NCBI GenBank assembly: GCA_031460455.1
Contig: JAVKTQ010000006.1
Location: 124,001-188,000, forward strand
DNA from: Sporomusaceae bacterium
GTDB lineage: Bacteria > Bacillota > Negativicutes > Sporomusales > UBA7701
DNA length: 64,000 nucleotides
Reading direction: 5' to 3'
Part shown: positions 17,242-25,067 of the stretch, piece by piece
Layout of the letters: each line of letters begins with the position of its first letter
Numbering within the stretch: the first letter of the stretch is position 1
Made by a program: the position numbers and the translations under genes
The notes under the pieces: generated by a model
Database searches by the model: none
What the model was told of the DNA's origin: nothing
What the model saw: the letters and a program-made list of their open reading frames with translations, nothing else

Positions 17242-18318
17242 GTGGTTATGCTTGGCTTTGAGGGGAACTTCGGCGGTGATCGTCGTCCCCGCGCCGGGGG
17301 CTGACTGGACGGAGAAGGCGCCGTCGAGGATGGCGACGCGCTCGCGCATACCGTGGATGCCGAGGCAGGTGCCGGCAGCGGCGGTCTGCAGGGCGGCGAT
17401 TTCGAAGCCGATGCCGTTGTCGGTAACGCTGAGGCGGAGCCGGCTGCGCACTTTTTTGAGCGAGACCCGCACCTGGCTGGCGAGGGCGTGTTTGACGATG
17501 TTGGTGAGCGCTTCCTGGAGGATGCGGTAGAGGGCGATTTCGACTTCGGGCCGGAAGCGTTCGCGCGAGAGGCCGGCGAAGTCGATGTCGACGGGCAGGC
17601 CGTACTGATGGGAATAGCTTTCGATGTATTTGTGGGCCGCGGCGACGAGGCCGAGGTCGTCGAGGAGGACGGGACGGAGTTCGACCGCGAGGCGGTGGAC
17701 GTCTTCGAGGGTTTTGGCGGCGAGGTCGCGCATGGCGAGGACCCTGGAGCGCTCCTCCTCCCCGCCCATCTGCTCGGAGAGGACGCGCAGGCCGACGATG
17801 ATGGAGGTTAGGGCCTGGCTGGTTTCGTCGTGGAGCTCGCGGGATATTTTGCGGCGTTCTTCTTCCTGGACGGCGATTATTTTGTTGAGGAAGATGGTCT
17901 GCAGTTCTTCTTTTTCCTGGAGGGCACGGACGAGTTTTTCCTGCCGGGCGCTGGATTCGAGAGCGGCCTGGACAAACCGGGCGGCCAGCCGGGCATATGG
18001 GGCGGCGGCCTCGGGCTCGCCGGTGACGCCGATGACGCCGGCGCAGCGGCCGTCGAAGATGATGGGGACGTTGAAGCCTTTGCGGACGCCTTTGAAGCGG
18101 GAGCAGTCCTCGTCGGTGACGGAGAATTCGTATACGCTGCCGGAGGCGAGCATGTTGGCCGCGCATTCGTGGACCTGGGAGATCCGCTCTTTGCTGAAGG
18201 AGGCGATGATTACGCCTTTGTGGTCGCAGATGTTGACGTTTTTGTTGAGCTCGGCGGCGACGATGTCGACGAGCGTCTGGGAGAAGTGGGGGTCGAGGCT
18301 GCGGTAGAGTTCTTTCAC
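17230..18318 (-). CDS. Sugar-diacid-sensing histidine kinase (HisKA_3)
   Basis: This 362-residue soluble kinase has an N-terminal domain (about 5-130) that resembles the sugar diacid recognition domain of CdaR regulators: QTLVDIVAAELNKNVNICDHKGVIIASFSKERISQVHECA. After a coiled linker comes a HisKA_3 dimerisation domain with phospho-acceptor His163 in ISRELHDETSQALTSI, and a GHKL ATPase (ITDNG-like VTDNGIGFEI, LGIHGMRERVAILDG). CdaR-type domains bind glycerate, glycolate or glucarate-like acids, so the inferred ligand is a hydroxyacid used by GlcDF. Its natural partner is the NarL-type regulator at 13510-14166. The last codons and stop are provided by repeat copy A. Confidence 0.9.
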   Translation of the reverse strand: MKELYRSLDPHFSQTLVDIVAAELNKNVNICDHKGVIIASFSKERISQVHECAANMLASGSVYEFSVTDEDCSRFKGVRKGFNVPIIFDGRCAGVIGVTGEPEAAAPYARLAARFVQAALESSARQEKLVRALQEKEELQTIFLNKIIAVQEEERRKISRELHDETSQALTSIIVGLRVLSEQMGGEEERSRVLAMRDLAAKTLEDVHRLAVELRPVLLDDLGLVAAAHKYIESYSHQYGLPVDIDFAGLSRERFRPEVEIALYRILQEALTNIVKHALASQVRVSLKKVRSRLRLSVTDNGIGFEIAALQTAAAGTCLGIHGMRERVAILDGAFSVQSAPGAGTTITAEVPLKAKHNHGRP

Positions 18319-18366
18319 GGGTTTTGTTCTCCCCTCCTGTCAAAGCCTTGTTCCCGGATAAAGGAC

Positions 18367-18394
18367 GAAGACCTTACTATAATATAAGGTCTTC
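18367..18394. promoter_or_regulatory. Perfect inverted repeat in the kinase promoter region
   Basis: GAAGACCTTA and TAAGGTCTTC are perfect 10-bp arms around an AT-only-plus-one 8-base centre that contains -10-like sequence, 49 bases upstream of the kinase start. No T-run follows, so an operator is more likely than a terminator. Confidence 0.45.
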
Positions 18395-18446
18395 TACTTA
18401 GTTCTTATCATATTACAACCGTCCGCCAGCGTCAACCGGACGGCGG

Positions 18447-18581
18447 TCAGGGGCCGCCCGACAGGCGCATGAGGGTTTCGTCGATTTCGGGATCGACGCC
18501 GCCGAGACTGTCGCTGACGCCGCCGACGTGCCTGGCTTCTTCCTTGTCCCGCCGATCGTCGCGCTGCTTTTCCGTCGCCAT
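18447..18581 (-). CDS. Small acidic/basic hypothetical protein
   Basis: This 44-residue reading frame (ATEKQRDDRRDKEEARHVGG... ending LMRLSGGP) has an excellent ribosome-binding site, AAGGAGG, eight bases before its ATG, and codon use like its neighbours. It is charged, without cysteine or membrane segment. It is divergent from the hydrolase gene at 18677 and lies ahead of the kinase gene. I recognise no family; short hydrophilic proteins of this kind are common in sporulating Firmicutes. Confidence 0.6.
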   Translation of the reverse strand: MATEKQRDDRRDKEEARHVGGVSDSLGGVDPEIDETLMRLSGGP

Positions 18582-18676
18582 CTCCCTCGCCTCCTTTCCA
18601 GTATTATGCCATAGACCTGAGGGGAAAGCCGTGTTATACTTTTTAGCTGTGATACAAAGAGGAGGAGGTGCCGCAA

Positions 18677-19615
18677 ATGGACTCATTATCGCACGCGCTC
18701 GTCGGCGTGGCGGTAGCCGGACTGTCCGGACACCAGCCAGCGCTCGGCGACCCGATATATATCGCCGCCGTACTCGGCGCCCAGGCTCCCGATTTCGATA
18801 TCGTGACCCAGGTAAGGGGCAATATTTCCTACTTGAGACAGCACCGGGCGTTTTCCCATTCGATCCCGGGTGTCGCCCTGTGGGCGGCGGCGATCGCCGT
18901 CGCGTTGAAGCTGTTCATGCCGCAGGCCGATATCGGGCAGATTTTGCTGTGGGCTTTCGCCGGCGGCCTGTCGCATACTGTCTTAGATTATTTTAACTCC
19001 CACGGGACGGCAATATTATGGCCTTTTCGCCGGGAGCGGAAAAGTTATCCCCTGCTGAATGTGTTCGACCCCATTCTGACGGTGCTGCTGCTGGCGGTGT
19101 ACGCAACCCGTCTGCCGGTCGAGCAGGTGTCGTACCTGAGTTTCGCGACGCTGGGCTTGTATATTTTCGCCAGGTACTGTCTGCGCAAACGGGCTTACGC
19201 CTGGCTGGCGAACAGGTTCGCCGGCGAGCTGCCGACCCGCATCTGGGTGATGCCGTGCCTCAGCCGGCTGTTTTACTGGGACTTCGTGGTGGAGACCGAC
19301 CGCCGCCACATTAACGGCCGCCTGGGAGCGCTTTTCCCGCTGCTGAGCATCAAGGCCGATCTGCCGCGTCAGGAGCTGTCGCCGCTGGCCGAGCAGGCGA
19401 GCAAGACGTCGCTGGGCGAGTTTTTCACGACCTTCACGCCTTTTATTTACTTTGAAGAATCGGCCGAGGACGAGGGCAAGGTGAATATCTACGATCTGCG
19501 TTACCACCGGGGCGGCGAATTCGTGCACAGCGCCACCATCACCTTTACGCCGGATATGACGCTGCGGGACGCGTATATCCATTCGCTGGGCCAAACGGTG
19601 AAGGTAACGGAGTAG
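18677..19615 (+). CDS. Membrane-bound metal-dependent hydrolase (YdjM/DUF457 family)
   Basis: This 312-residue protein opens with DSLSHALVGVAVAGLSG, the typical start of this family, followed by the metal-ligand-like segments APDFDIVTQVRG and HRAFSHSIPGVALWA (His/Asp ligands, about residues 40-70) and LSHTVLDYFNSHGTAILWPF (about 105-125). Four to five hydrophobic segments lie in the first 180 residues, and a soluble C-terminal domain follows. The ATG at 18677 is preferred because AGGAGGAGGTG lies seven bases upstream; a GTG three codons earlier overlaps that site. YdjM-like proteins are inner-membrane enzymes of poorly known substrate. Confidence 0.85.
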   Translation: MDSLSHALVGVAVAGLSGHQPALGDPIYIAAVLGAQAPDFDIVTQVRGNISYLRQHRAFSHSIPGVALWAAAIAVALKLFMPQADIGQILLWAFAGGLSHTVLDYFNSHGTAILWPFRRERKSYPLLNVFDPILTVLLLAVYATRLPVEQVSYLSFATLGLYIFARYCLRKRAYAWLANRFAGELPTRIWVMPCLSRLFYWDFVVETDRRHINGRLGALFPLLSIKADLPRQELSPLAEQASKTSLGEFFTTFTPFIYFEESAEDEGKVNIYDLRYHRGGEFVHSATITFTPDMTLRDAYIHSLGQTVKVTE

Positions 19616-19687
19616 CGGCCTAGCATCCGGGGGTCTGAACGGCCTGTGGTACGCGTTGACAGCCTTTCACACCCGGTCTTTTTGCGC

Positions 19688-19715
19688 TTGCAAAACCGGC
19701 CGGGTGTGTTATAAT
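19688..19715 (+). promoter_or_regulatory. Promoter of the NapH-like gene
   Basis: TTGCAA (19688-19693) and TATAAT (19710-19715) are 16 bases apart, 50 bases upstream of the next start. They overlap an inverted repeat of CACACCCGG/CCGGGTGTG, whose downstream arm covers the spacer and could serve as the terminator of the previous gene or as an operator. Confidence 0.6.
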
Positions 19716-19764
19716 GTTCTTAGACCCCCTCCCCCAGGGGGTAGGGTAAGGAGGTTGGGATAGA

Positions 19765-20394
19765 ATGCGCAACAAACTGCAGCCGTATCTTTTCTGGATT
19801 TTGCTCGCCTTTCTGGCGATCGGTTTCGTTTATCCGGCGATCGGCGTGATCGCGCTGGTTTGCATGCTGGCGCCGGTGGTTATCGCCCCCTTCAGGGGCC
19901 GCTTCTGGTGCGGCAATTGGTGCCCGCGCGGCAGTTTTTACGACAACGTGCTGGCCCGCTTCTCGCCTAAGCGGCCCATCCCTCCCTTCTTCCGCAGCAA
20001 GGGTCTGCGGATTTTCATGCTGGCGTTCATCATGACGGTGTTTTCCGTGCAGACTTATTTCGCCTGGGGCGATTTGGCGGCGATGGGGATGGTGTTCATC
20101 AACCTGATCTTCGTGACGACGGTGGTGGGCGTTATTCTCGGTGTAATTTATCACCAGCGGACGTGGTGCGCGTTCTGCCCGATGGGGACGCTGGCGTCGT
20201 GGCTTAGCCGCGGGGCGATGCCGCTGAAGGTGGCGCCGAGCTGCGTAAGCTGCGGATTATGCACGAAGGCTTGTCCGCTGCAGCTTCAGCCGCAGAGTGG
20301 CAAGGAGACGGGGGCGTTCACGGACGGCGACTGCCTGAAGTGCGACCGCTGCACGGCGGTGTGCCCGAAGAAGGCGCTGAGGTTCGAGGGCTAG
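19765..20394 (+). CDS. NapH/CcoG-like membrane 4Fe-4S protein
   Basis: This 209-residue inner-membrane protein has about four hydrophobic helices. Cytoplasmic cysteine motifs are FWCGNWCPRGSF (about residue 47) and WCAFCPMGTLASW (about 133), which are typical of NapH/RdxA proteins. Two C-terminal [4Fe-4S] clusters follow (CVSCGLCTKACPL and CLKCDRCTAVCPKKAL). Such proteins carry electrons between quinol and periplasmic or cytoplasmic partners; the partner is not encoded next door. It begins at an ATG after TAAGGAGGTTGGGATAG and is monocistronic, ending in a strong terminator. Confidence 0.88.
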   Translation: MRNKLQPYLFWILLAFLAIGFVYPAIGVIALVCMLAPVVIAPFRGRFWCGNWCPRGSFYDNVLARFSPKRPIPPFFRSKGLRIFMLAFIMTVFSVQTYFAWGDLAAMGMVFINLIFVTTVVGVILGVIYHQRTWCAFCPMGTLASWLSRGAMPLKVAPSCVSCGLCTKACPLQLQPQSGKETGAFTDGDCLKCDRCTAVCPKKALRFEG

Positions 20395-20416
20395 GCAGGG
20401 AAACGGCACCGGCGAT

Positions 20417-20452
20417 GAAGAAGCCCGCGTGAATTGCACGCGGGCTTCTTTC
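20417..20452 (+). terminator. Terminator after the NapH-like gene
   Basis: A 14-bp stem AAGAAGCCCGCGTG / CACGCGGGCTTCTT with a 5-base loop is followed by TCC, 22 bases after the stop. Confidence 0.7.
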
Positions 20453-20540
20453 CGCTAGTTCCCTTTGTACTAATGCTTTATTGTTTGTTATACTGGATGC
20501 AGACCGTTTATGAAGCCAATAAAGCTGCGAGGTAAATGCG

Positions 20541-21149
20541 ATGCCTTTCTTTGCGTATGGTCAAAAAGAAATCGATTATCTGCGTAAGAAAGACAAGAAG
20601 CTGGGGGCGGCGATCGAGCGCATCGGTTTTATCGAGCGCGCAACCAAGCCGGATGTTTTTACGGCGATGGTGGACAGCATCATCAGCCAGCAGATTTCCA
20701 GCAAGGCGGCCGATACCGTGCTGGAACGCCTGGGCAATCTGCTCGGCGACATCACCGCCGAGCAGATTGCCGTGTGCGATGAGGAACAGATCCAGAGATG
20801 CGGGATGACGACGAAAAAGGCTTGTTATATCAAGAGCATGGCCGCGAAGGTTCTGTCGGGCGAGCTCGATCTGGACGAACTTGCGTCTCTGCCCGACGAC
20901 GCGGTAATAAAAAAACTGGTCGCTCTCGACGGAATCGGCGTCTGGACGGCGGAGATGCTGCTGCTGTTTTCCCTCGGACGGCCGGATGTGGTGAGCTACG
21001 GCGATCTGGCAATCCGCAGGGGTATGATGAACCTGTATGGTTTGAAAGCGCTGCCGAAGAAGAAGTTCGATTATTATCGCCGGCGGTATTCCCCGTACGG
21101 GTCGGTCGCTTCGCTCTATCTTTGGGAGCTGTCCGTGATGAAGCCATGA
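20541..21149 (+). CDS. HhH-GPD DNA glycosylase (AlkA-like 3-methyladenine DNA glycosylase)
   Basis: This 202-residue base-excision repair enzyme has the core HhH-GPD fold: IISQQISSKAADTVLERL (about 46-63), the helix-hairpin-helix LVALDGIGVWTAEMLLLFSLGRPDVVSYGDLAIRRGMM (about 128-165), and the catalytic Asp in SYGDLAI. It lacks the N-terminal AlkA domain and the C-terminal FeS loop of Nth, so it belongs to the short alkylbase-glycosylase group. It removes alkylated purines from DNA in the cytoplasm. The ATG follows GAGGTAAATGCG. It is monocistronic. Confidence 0.9.
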   Translation: MPFFAYGQKEIDYLRKKDKKLGAAIERIGFIERATKPDVFTAMVDSIISQQISSKAADTVLERLGNLLGDITAEQIAVCDEEQIQRCGMTTKKACYIKSMAAKVLSGELDLDELASLPDDAVIKKLVALDGIGVWTAEMLLLFSLGRPDVVSYGDLAIRRGMMNLYGLKALPKKKFDYYRRRYSPYGSVASLYLWELSVMKP

Positions 21150-21205
21150 TCCGGCTGTTATGGTGCTGCGCAAGGGTGTATTATTGCTCTAAAGATAAAA
21201 AAAAG

Positions 21206-21261
21206 TTGCCTTAAAGCGCCATCGGGTGCAAAATATAAGGAGAGTTGCGCCTTTAAGGCAA
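21206..21261 (+). promoter_or_regulatory. Long hairpin ahead of the glycan operon
   Basis: TTGCCTTAAAG-CGC and GCGCCTTTAAGGCAA form a 14-bp stem with one bulge around a 27-base loop, ending 34 bases before the first gene of the operon. No T-run follows. It may be a 5'-UTR control hairpin, or the terminator of the glycosylase gene with a poor tail. Confidence 0.4.
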
Positions 21262-21295
21262 GCTCCCCCACGTTTTGACCGGGAGTTGAAATATT

Positions 21296-22579
21296 TTGGA
21301 CCACCCCAAGGGCCTGATGAGGGGCCTGTATGACAAGTACAAAGACCGTGACGTCGTGTGGCTCGTTCCCCTCGTAGTCGCGGCGACCGCCAGAATCCTC
21401 GACTATATTTTCTGGCTGCTCTCCTCCGGCCGCGGCATCCCCAAATGCGACGACACCACCTGGTACCTGAATTACGCCAATAACCTGCTCGCTAATCTGC
21501 AGAACGGCCTCGATATCGACGACACGCTCTACTTCGGCTACAACATCCTCTTAAGCTTCCTGCTCGCCGTATTCCGCGACCCGGCCACCATCATTGTCAT
21601 CCAGGGGGTGGTCGCCGGTCTGGGCGTCGTCCTTGTCTATAAGATCGCCCGGCTGCTGTTCACCAAGACTACCGCCATCATCGCTTCCATTTTTTATATC
21701 GGCGCCTGGGACGTCACGATGTGGGCCTCGTACCTGCTGTCCGACAGCTTTTTCCTCAGCCTGTTGCTGCTGACCGTTTACAGCATGCTGCTGGCGCTGG
21801 AGACCGGCCGGCGCAGCCACCGACTCCTCTTCCTTGCCGCCGCCGGCTATCTGTTCATCTTCCGGCCCACCGGCATCCCGATCGTCGCCGTCCTTATCCC
21901 GTACATCATTTTCCGGCTGCCCCGCCCGGCGGCGGCCGCCTTCCTGGCCCGGTACCGGCTGCCCCTGGGCGGCGCGGCCGCGGTCCTCGTCGCCGGCGGC
22001 GCGTACCTCTACTGGAGCGGCGCCCTCGACCCCTTTTTTGCTTCCTTCCGGTATAATGTCCTTAAAGTCCTCTATACCGTATACGCCAGAGGCTTTATCT
22101 ACGACTACGCCCATCCCCGCGACCTCAAGTTTCTCCCCGATCTGACCGTGACTGTGGCCAACAGCCCGGTGCTTAGTTTCATCGTCAACAACTGGGACTA
22201 TGTCTCCACCCTTTACCTCAAGCGAGCGGTCGCCTTCCTCGGCCACTGGGTGTGGAAAACCGATTTCGGTTCCCTCAGCGGCGCTTATATGTTCGTTGTC
22301 AATATCTTGCCGGCGGCCCTCTTCGCCGTGGGTACGGTAGCTGCCGTCGCCGACCGCCGGTTTGCGAAGGCCGCGCCCCTGTGGCTTATCACGCTGGCTG
22401 TGTTTATCTTCTGTACGCTGCTGTTCATGGACTGGATGTACCGCTACCGTCTGCCGGCCATCCCCTTCATCGCCATCGTCGCCGCCTACGGCGCCGAACG
22501 GCTCATTCTTCTGGCAAAAAACACGAGGTTGATAACGTATGGAAAACGGCAAAACGCTGATTGTCATCCCGGCGTTTAA
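21296..22579 (+). CDS. GT39/ArnT-like polytopic glycosyltransferase
   Basis: This 427-residue membrane protein has about ten hydrophobic helices. An early periplasmic loop carries acidic residues (KCDDTTWYLNYANNLL, about 50-65) as in the GT39 family, which uses polyprenyl-phosphate sugars as donors, and LFTKTTAIIASIFYIGAWDVTMWASYLLSDSFF resembles the family core. A TTG at 21296 with GGGAG ten bases upstream is taken as start; ATG at 21317 is the alternative. It overlaps the polyprenyl-sugar synthase gene by 41 bases. It would transfer a sugar outside the membrane to lipid, protein or glycan; the acceptor is unknown. Confidence 0.82.
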   Translation: MDHPKGLMRGLYDKYKDRDVVWLVPLVVAATARILDYIFWLLSSGRGIPKCDDTTWYLNYANNLLANLQNGLDIDDTLYFGYNILLSFLLAVFRDPATIIVIQGVVAGLGVVLVYKIARLLFTKTTAIIASIFYIGAWDVTMWASYLLSDSFFLSLLLLTVYSMLLALETGRRSHRLLFLAAAGYLFIFRPTGIPIVAVLIPYIIFRLPRPAAAAFLARYRLPLGGAAAVLVAGGAYLYWSGALDPFFASFRYNVLKVLYTVYARGFIYDYAHPRDLKFLPDLTVTVANSPVLSFIVNNWDYVSTLYLKRAVAFLGHWVWKTDFGSLSGAYMFVVNILPAALFAVGTVAAVADRRFAKAAPLWLITLAVFIFCTLLFMDWMYRYRLPAIPFIAIVAAYGAERLILLAKNTRLITYGKRQNADCHPGV

Positions 22580-23246
22580 CGAACAGGATAATATCCTCGG
22601 GGTCATCGGCGATATCCGCACCCACCTGCCTGACGCCGATATCCTCGTCGTCAACGACTGCTCGGTCGACGCGACCGCCAAGAGGGCGCGGCAGGCCGCC
22701 GGCGTGCAGGTCGTCGATCTGCCCTGCAATCTCGGCATCGGCGGCGCCGTCCAGACCGGCTTCAAGTACGCCCGCGACCGCGGCTACGATTATATGGTGC
22801 AGATCGACGGCGACGGCCAGCACCTGCCGCGCGAAGTGAGCAAGCTGGCAGCCGCCATGGCCGCCACCGGCAGCGATATGGTCATCGGCTCGCGCTTTTT
22901 GGATGTCCGCTCCTTCCGCACGTCGTGGCAGCGGCGGATCGGCATAAATATTTTCCGCCACCTTTTCCGCCTGCTCCTGGGGCTCACCATCACGGACGGC
23001 ACCTCGGGCTTCCGCCTCTACAACAGGAGAAGCATCGAGGTTCTCGCCCGCTTTTACCCCAGCGATTATCCCGAGCCCGACGCCATCGTCCTCCTCTACA
23101 AGCACGGCCTGGCCATCACCGAGGTCGGCGTCGCCATGCGGGCCCGCGAAAGCGGCCATTCCTCCATCACCGCCCTCAGGAGCCCCTACTACATGGCCAA
23201 GGTCACCCTCTCGATCATCTTATCCTGTTCGCGGACGAGGTGGTGA
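22539..23246 (+). CDS. GT2 glycosyltransferase (dolichol-/polyprenyl-phosphate sugar synthase-like)
   Basis: This 235-residue cytoplasmic GT-A enzyme has VIPAFNEQDNILGVIGDI at the start, DILVVNDCSVDAT (about 35-48), the metal-binding DGDGQH (about 88-93, in VQIDGDGQHLPRE) and GSRFLDVRSFRTSWQRR. It resembles polyprenyl-phosphate mannose/glucose synthases without the C-terminal membrane part. It probably makes the lipid-linked sugar donor for the GT39-like protein encoded just upstream, an ordinary pairing. Its stop overlaps a possible GTG start of the next gene. Confidence 0.88.
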   Translation: MENGKTLIVIPAFNEQDNILGVIGDIRTHLPDADILVVNDCSVDATAKRARQAAGVQVVDLPCNLGIGGAVQTGFKYARDRGYDYMVQIDGDGQHLPREVSKLAAAMAATGSDMVIGSRFLDVRSFRTSWQRRIGINIFRHLFRLLLGLTITDGTSGFRLYNRRSIEVLARFYPSDYPEPDAIVLLYKHGLAITEVGVAMRARESGHSSITALRSPYYMAKVTLSIILSCSRTRW

Positions 23247-23251
23247 GCGTT

Positions 23252-23632
23252 ATGGTCGTGCATATCGACAAGATCCACTTCCTGGGCGCCATTTTCAGCT
23301 TCATCATCCTCGCCGCCGTCTTCGTGCTTGTCCGCGAGCGCCATCTCAAGGAGAAATACTCCCTCGCCTGGTTTCTCATCGGCCTCTTCATCCTCGTGAT
23401 GTCGATCTTCGAAGGGCTGATGGACTGGTTCGGCGACCTCATCGGCGTCTATTACGCCCCCTCGGCTTTTTTCGGCCTGCTGATCGCCTGCGCCTACCTC
23501 CTGCTCCTCAATATGAGTGTCAGCATATCCCACCTTAAAATGCACAACAAGGCCCTGACCCAGGAACTGGGCCTGACCAAACTGCGCTTCGAGGAACTCG
23601 AACAGAAAGTGAACAGGTCCGGCCATGATTAA
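23252..23632 (+). CDS. DUF2304-like small membrane protein
   Basis: This 126-residue protein has three hydrophobic segments (FLGAIFSFIILAAVFVLV, SLAWFLIGLFILVMSIFEGLMDWFG, APSAFFGLLIACAYLLLLNMSVSIS) followed by a charged coiled-coil tail (LTQELGLTKLRFEELEQKVNR). The RERHLKEKYSLAWFLIG segment is characteristic of DUF2304 proteins, which often accompany GT2 enzymes. The ATG at 23252 is preceded by GAGGTGGTGAG; GTG at 23243 overlapping the previous stop is possible. It may anchor or regulate the glycosyltransferase encoded upstream. Confidence 0.78.
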   Translation: MVVHIDKIHFLGAIFSFIILAAVFVLVRERHLKEKYSLAWFLIGLFILVMSIFEGLMDWFGDLIGVYYAPSAFFGLLIACAYLLLLNMSVSISHLKMHNKALTQELGLTKLRFEELEQKVNRSGHD

Positions 23633-23978
23633 ATATTTCGTGCTCCTGGCCAGCGTCGCTATGACGGTCGCGGCCAGCACCCTCCTCAAGCTGGGCAGCG
23701 CCGCGGTCGATTTCGACGGCGGCCTTAGCGCGATTTTCAAGGGCTATGTCACTTCGCCCCTTATCGTCGCCGGTTTCGCCTCCTACGCCCTGGCCGCGCT
23801 GCTGTGGGTGTACTGCCTCGCCAATTTCGACCTGGGCTACGCCACGTTCGTCGCCAGCATCCAGTATATAATGCTGCTCGCCGTGGCCATCCTCGTTTTC
23901 CACGAGCACATCAGCGTCCTCAAATGGGCCGGCAGCTTTCTGATAATGATCGGCGTATTCTGCTGGCTGAAAGGATAA
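23625..23978 (+). CDS. EmrE/ArnE-like four-helix membrane protein
   Basis: This 117-residue protein has four hydrophobic helices, as in the small multidrug-resistance/ArnE family (MIKYFVLLASVAMTVAASTLLKLGS..., SYALAALLWVYCLANFDLGYATFVASIQYIMLLAVAILVFHEHIS). In glycan operons such proteins flip undecaprenyl-linked sugars across the membrane, which fits the neighbouring polyprenyl-sugar synthase and GT39-like genes. It overlaps the preceding gene by eight bases. Confidence 0.8.
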   Translation: MIKYFVLLASVAMTVAASTLLKLGSAAVDFDGGLSAIFKGYVTSPLIVAGFASYALAALLWVYCLANFDLGYATFVASIQYIMLLAVAILVFHEHISVLKWAGSFLIMIGVFCWLKG

Positions 23979-23985
23979 CGGCAAG

Positions 23986-25041
23986 ATGTTGACGTGCGTC
24001 CCCTATACCGAGGCTCTTAAGAGCGGCTGGGACGAGCTCGCTCTCGCCCGCGGCACGATATATCACACCACCGCTTTCCGGCGCATCCTCGCCGACTCCT
24101 TCGGCTATACCCCGGCCGACCACGCCATCCTGGACGCCGACGGCAACATTGCCGCCCTCATCCCCCTCGTGATCGGCCGCAATCTCCGCCTCCGGCGGGC
24201 GGGCGTTTCCCTGCCCTTCGCCAACCACGCCGACCTGTGCGCGACTTCGGAGGACGCCCGAAACGCCGCCTTCGCCGCTCTCCCGGATATCGCCGCCGCC
24301 CACCGCCTCGCTTATCTGGAGGTCCGCCTGACGGAAGAAGACGGCCGCCCCGCGCCGGCTGCTCCCGGCTGGACGGCGAACCGCGCGAACTATACATTCC
24401 GCCTGCCCTTGGCCGGCGGCGAGGCGCAGGTGCTCGCCCTCTCGACCTCCGGCAACCGCAACCACATCCGCAAGGCGGTCAAGCACGACCTCTTTGCTGT
24501 CTCGTTCGATCCCGGCAACCTGGAAGGCTTTTACCGCGTCTACTGCAAACGGATGAAAGAGCTGGGTTCTCCCGCTCCCGCTATCCGTTTTTTTGAATCT
24601 TTCTTCCGCCTCCTTCCCGGCCACGCCACCCTGCTCACCGTCCTCGACCGCGCCGGCGGCGCGGTGGTCGGCGGCATGCTGCTGCTCGCCAGCCCCGGCG
24701 ACAATACCCTCTACTATCCTTACGGCGCCACCCTCGTGGAATACAACAGCCGCTACCTGGGCAATTTCATGTACTGGGAAGCGGTGAAATTCGCCATCGC
24801 GAGTGGCTTCGGCCACCTCGACCTCGGCCGCTCGCCGGCGGGGTCCGGCACCTACCGCTACAAGGAGCAATGGGGCGCCCGCTCCGTGCGCCTCGCCTAC
24901 CTCACGTACAGCCCTTCGGGCGTTCCGGCCGGCCCGCCCGACCGCGGCCGCCTCGGCCCGCTCGTCGAGCTGTGGCGGGCCGCTCCGGCTTTCGTGACCG
25001 ATGTTGCCGGCCCACGCCTGATAGGCTACCTGCTGCCCTGA
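23986..25041 (+). CDS. FemAB-like acyltransferase (PEP-CTERM-system-associated type)
   Basis: This 351-residue protein has a double GNAT-like fold of the FemAB family. Its early part (WDELALARGTIYHTTAFRRILADSFGY...GNIAALIPLVIGR) and its late part (GGAVVGGMLLL..., YNSRYLGNFMYWEAVKFAIASGFGHLDLGRSPAGSGTYRYKEQWGA) fit the subgroup that accompanies exosortase/PEP-CTERM loci in Gram-negative bacteria. Those proteins probably attach an aminoacyl or acyl group to a surface polymer. It follows the EmrE-like gene by seven bases and precedes a methyltransferase and a matching deacetylase. No exosortase or PEP-CTERM protein is seen in the window. Confidence 0.82.
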   Translation: MLTCVPYTEALKSGWDELALARGTIYHTTAFRRILADSFGYTPADHAILDADGNIAALIPLVIGRNLRLRRAGVSLPFANHADLCATSEDARNAAFAALPDIAAAHRLAYLEVRLTEEDGRPAPAAPGWTANRANYTFRLPLAGGEAQVLALSTSGNRNHIRKAVKHDLFAVSFDPGNLEGFYRVYCKRMKELGSPAPAIRFFESFFRLLPGHATLLTVLDRAGGAVVGGMLLLASPGDNTLYYPYGATLVEYNSRYLGNFMYWEAVKFAIASGFGHLDLGRSPAGSGTYRYKEQWGARSVRLAYLTYSPSGVPAGPPDRGRLGPLVELWRAAPAFVTDVAGPRLIGYLLP

Positions 25042-25067
25042 GCAAATCCGCCCACCCGGAGGACGAT

